The position numbers and the translations under genes were made by a program. The notes beneath the pieces are model-generated. The model worked only from the letters and a program-made list of their open reading frames with translations. It was not told where the DNA came from and did not search any database. From assembly GCA_003485015.1 (NCBI GenBank), contig DNCN01000109.1:1-7364 (forward strand): 7,364 bases of DNA, in the 5' to 3' direction. The stretch's first letter is position 1; each line of letters opens with the position of its first letter. Positions 6,101 to 7,364 of the stretch are shown piece by piece. This stretch comes from a bacterium. Lineage in GTDB: Bacteria; UBA9089.

Positions 6101-6335
6101 TAAAACGCCCCTTTATGAACTCTTCAATCTGTCTAAGAATAATAAAAGAAGTTCTTACCTCATCTTGGGTAAGAATAGGTTTAAGAGAAAGTCCTTCTTC
6201 AATAGAGTATTTCAGAAAGAAGGAGCTAAAATCTCTGTAACTCCAGATAGACTCTAGCGGCTCCTTAAAGAAGGTCTTATTCTCTTTTTGTTGAAAGGAA
6301 AAAATTTCTTTTTCCCTTGACACCTTTGTTTTCAT
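3111..6335 (-). CDS. P-loop NTPase - ten TPR - HD-GYP fusion protein
   Basis: The 1074-aa product has three parts. Residues about 55-260 form a STAND/AAA-like NTPase: Walker A SPAGTGKT at 87-94 (K93, T94; Ser in place of the first Gly), Walker B-like IFVFDN with D143, and a sensor-like strand IWLSAR at 167-172. A helical, winged-helix-like linker runs to about 430. Residues 437-776 hold ten TPR units. Residues about 805-1015 form an HD-GYP phosphodiesterase domain: H854, HDLGK 884-888, H913, HHE 938-940, NGSGYP 943-948, then a C-terminal extension of the type common in HD-GYP proteins (1015-1074). HD-GYP enzymes hydrolyse c-di-GMP or related dinucleotides, or act as adaptors. The last metal-ligand Asp is Asn967, so activity is uncertain. 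No membrane segment is visible. The ATG at 6335 has no clear Shine-Dalgarno but lies about 30 nt behind a strong promoter. The kinase gene follows 85 bp downstream on the same strand. Confidence 0.92.
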   Translation of the reverse strand: MKTKVSREKEIFSFQQKENKTFFKEPLESIWSYRDFSSFFLKYSIEEGLSLKPILTQDEVRTSFIILRQIEEFIKGRFKFINYLFLSPAGTGKTSLLSFLSAKGIEAGYRPIWINLEDEIPSFASLLEGLKNMIQKKPIFVFDNIHRNPKITELVSEIILNYPNIPIWLSARQAEFEASVADKFKEIEAGFRIEPLPRLLNREEIKRVLNHLKDGPTREAQEFILSYSHLPFIHLVALYLRLKVLKTEEKDTAEIFKECGSKMKDIYKAMYSPLNAQSKITLKLIAYLDGIEEDLLWKALAFLFAKRFNFNQLFKSGIVYRDSTFQLAPDFQTREVFDIPHELKNFIYEQISPKEKERFVDLLLKLEYREGLLALAERFCGLSYSQRKRYTNLLIGKREDPLILWTISRLARKDEELLAQSDYALSIQRRDKVLIRTLYNFGYAYGIRGHPEGAIRCFEAVIKMHPQDIKAHFNLALAYTRKLRIFKAVECYRQLLNLDSRCTRAWYNLGVLYRDWLDPEEGLHCFEEAYRLDPNYKIDWYTLGIAYGRRGKWDSEMACYFEAIKTSPEDNRAYFNLAMVYRKRQNIDKAIKYLKYSGRTEPTDPKVWYELSHIYLEKNELDLAIKCHQRALQLDPTYSLEWNSLGTIYPGREGRIKEAEEYEEILLEEPQEKEGLYRLGVLCKERGEVDRAINYFERVVKEDPTDVNSWYALTSIYGEKGLISKQIEAFRRITRKEPPYGRAWYNLANHYSHKGYPEETRICLREAAKIIPKVVNIDYLVLSKALQTPSQRLERETKEALFAARDSILQGRPLEARTIRRVAKLIIEEASVKGMEIIFNPLRIKQFEDYFFIHPLNVALLSLLIAQELRMDNLEDLAIGCLLHDLGKLVIPNHILNKPGLLNPEELKAVRNHPAYGWQIISQGKDLGDIPKEITYYHHECYNGSGYPEGLSQDKIPEFASLVNVSNLYDSLIQDRIYRQGLSPYEAMKIIVKETGLRVDPKAGKALLKIISLYPIETTVWLNTKEIGVIKGINRKDLMRPVVKLTVDVFGRSFNEDIYLNLAKEKRCFITGTA
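4008..5027 (-). repeat. Ten tandem TPR units, exact 34-residue period
   Basis: Within the fusion protein, units begin at residues 437, 471, 505, 539, 573, 607, 641, 675, 709 and 743 with no insertion or deletion. Most start with an aromatic pair (WYNL, WYTL, YFNL, WYEL) followed by G or A, then an A-rich helix B with Y/F, and end in DP or EP before the next unit. Unit 7 is the least regular in its first turn (IYPGREG). The array should form a superhelical scaffold for a protein partner, placed between the NTPase and the HD-GYP output. Confidence 0.9.
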
Positions 6336-6345
6336 AAAATATACT
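6317..6345 (+). promoter_or_regulatory. Sigma70 promoter of the NtrC-type regulator gene
   Basis: TTGACA at 6317-6322 and TATACT at 6340-6345 are separated by 17 bp, giving a start near 6352 and a leader of about 50 nt. The -35 lies inside codons 5-7 of the oppositely oriented HD-GYP fusion gene. It faces the promoter of that gene, so RNA polymerase could probably not occupy both at once. Confidence 0.65.
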
Positions 6346-6372
6346 TTATTTATTAAGGATTTCTTAAAAATT

Positions 6373-6401
6373 AAGATACCATAGAGGTCCTATTTTGTCA
6401 A
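6373..6401 (-). promoter_or_regulatory. Sigma70 promoter of the NTPase-TPR-HD-GYP gene
   Basis: On the minus strand TTGACA (6401-6396) and TATCTT (6378-6373) are separated by 17 bp, giving a start near 6366 and an AT-rich leader of about 30 nt before the ATG at 6335. The -35 ends 1 nt before the ATG of the divergent regulator gene. Confidence 0.65.
6383..6387 (+). promoter_or_regulatory. Distant Shine-Dalgarno-like AGAGG before the regulator gene
   Basis: AGAGG lies 15 nt before the ATG at 6403, further than usual. No better site exists, and an in-frame TAG at 6382 rules out an earlier start. Translation may be inefficient. Confidence 0.35.
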
Positions 6402-6402
6402 G

Positions 6403-7364
6403 ATGGAACATGGAAGACACAATCTTCTGATTGTCGATGATGACCTTGACTTTACCAAACTCCTCCAGCTTAGGTTTGAGGAGGAAGGTTACCGCGTTGA
6501 GACCGTGGCTGATGGAGGTTTAGCCCTGGAAAGGATGAGAAGAGGGGATTGTTCTCTGGTTCTCCTTGATTATCAGATGCCAGGGTTAGATGGTTTAGAG
6601 GTTCTTCGACTCTTAAGAAGGATAAATCCAAATATATTCACCATTCTTGTTACGGGCCATTCATCTGAGGAGTTAATTATCGAGGCCTTCAGGCTTGGAA
6701 TAAAAGACTTTTTTTCAAAACCTGTCGACCAGGAAAAGTTGGTTAATCGAGTAAATGAGCTTCTTAAGGGATTTCCTCCCGCCATATTTGCTGGAGCGTT
6801 TGGGAAGTGCTCAAGTTTTGATGATCTCATTGGCTCAAGTGAGTCGATGCAAAAGGTTTATAGATTTATTGAGGAGACCTCTAAAGAGAGGATCAATGTC
6901 CTTATCACTGGAGAGACGGGTACGGGTAAGGAATTGGTAGCCAGGGCCATTCATCGACATAGCCCAGAGGCAGATAGACCATTTATTGTAGTCAATTGTG
7001 CAGGAATACCAGAGACCCTTCTGGAATCTGAACTCTTTGGGCATGAGAAGGGCGCTTTTACTGGGGCCGTCCGTCTGCGAAGGGGGGCCTTTGAACTGGC
7101 CAATGGAGGGACCCTCTTCTTAGATGAGATTGCCGAGATGAGCCCCTCGACTCAAGCCAAGATCCTCCGAGCCATCGAAAGTGGAGAGTTTAATAGAGTG
7201 GGAGGGGAAGAGATGGTCAAGGTAGATATTCGCGTCATTGCTGCAACCAATAGAGATATAGTCAAGGAGGTGCTCTTAGGGAGATTCCGTAAGGACCTTT
7301 ACTATCGATTGAACGTGGCCCAGATTCACCTCCCCACATTGCGGGAGAAACCTGAGGATATCCC
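6403..7364 (+). CDS. NtrC-family sigma54-dependent response regulator, 3' end beyond window
   Basis: The frame is open from ATG 6403 to the last base, giving 320 codons. Residues 1-122 are a receiver domain: acidic pair D12/D13, phosphoacceptor D56 in LLDYQMP, T84, and K106-P107. Residues about 140-320 are a sigma54-interaction AAA+ domain: Walker A GETGTGKE at 170-177, GAFTGA at 217-222 (the loop that contacts sigma54), Walker B FLDE at 239-242, sensor ATNRD at 281-285, and arginine-finger region FRKDLYYRLN at 295-304. It stops at the LRE-x-PEDI segment; the rest of the AAA+ domain and the expected Fis-type helix-turn-helix are outside the window. When phosphorylated, proteins of this family oligomerise and use ATP to open sigma54 promoters. 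The likely phosphodonor is the NtrB-like kinase at 947-3025 (inference). All catalytic residues that can be seen are intact. Confidence 0.95.
   Translation, partial: MEHGRHNLLIVDDDLDFTKLLQLRFEEEGYRVETVADGGLALERMRRGDCSLVLLDYQMPGLDGLEVLRLLRRINPNIFTILVTGHSSEELIIEAFRLGIKDFFSKPVDQEKLVNRVNELLKGFPPAIFAGAFGKCSSFDDLIGSSESMQKVYRFIEETSKERINVLITGETGTGKELVARAIHRHSPEADRPFIVVNCAGIPETLLESELFGHEKGAFTGAVRLRRGAFELANGGTLFLDEIAEMSPSTQAKILRAIESGEFNRVGGEEMVKVDIRVIAATNRDIVKEVLLGRFRKDLYYRLNVAQIHLPTLREKPEDI

Noticed and set aside
6336..6402. A sigma54 (-24/-12) promoter in the regulator/HD-GYP intergenic region, or upstream of the OB-repeat gene.
   Set aside because: No GG-N10-GC element of the TGGCAC-N5-TTGC type was seen by eye in either region; sigma70-type hexamers explain both.

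Overview
The window is bacterial DNA of moderate to low G+C (roughly 40-45 % by eye, not counted). The genes use ordinary bacterial codons, and upstream of three of them are sigma70-type promoters with a perfect TTGACA and 17-bp spacing. An NtrC-type response regulator with an intact GAFTGA loop shows that the host uses sigma54. Nothing in the sequence fixes the phylum. The window looks like a signalling locus of a free-living bacterium, with a mobile element at its left edge.

Layout, left to right. (1) Positions 1-88, minus strand: the first 29 codons of what looks like an IS1595-type zinc-ribbon transposase, running off the window. Its promoter (TTGACA-N17-TATAAT) ends 7 nt before the ATG, so the message would be leaderless. 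The -35 region and the transcription start lie in a perfect 9-bp inverted repeat, which also creates a rightward promoter-like sequence. (2) Positions 161-892, plus strand: a strong Shine-Dalgarno with a 19-codon leader ORF, then a 226-aa protein made of two tandem OB-like repeats behind an N-terminal hydrophobic segment. (3) Positions 947-3025, minus strand: a soluble histidine kinase, GAF - long coiled coil - GAF - HisKA - HATPase. (4) Positions 3111-6335, minus strand: a 1074-aa fusion of a STAND/AAA-like P-loop NTPase, ten TPR units in exact 34-residue register, and an HD-GYP domain. (5) Positions 6403-7364, plus strand: the first 320 codons of an NtrC-family sigma54 activator, cut by the window end.

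How the genes may work together (inference). The NTPase-TPR-HD-GYP gene and the kinase gene are co-directional, about 85 bp apart, and probably form one transcript. The NtrC-type regulator is transcribed the other way from a promoter that faces the HD-GYP promoter, so the two RNA polymerase sites overlap. The kinase has an NtrB-like catalytic domain and no membrane segment, and is the natural partner of this regulator. The HD-GYP fusion would add a nucleotide-gated, TPR-scaffolded cyclic-di-nucleotide or adaptor output. Two catalytic positions are unusual: Gly at H+4 of the kinase H-box, and Asn in place of the last metal-binding Asp of the HD-GYP domain. The OB-repeat gene converges on the kinase gene and shows no clear functional link to it.
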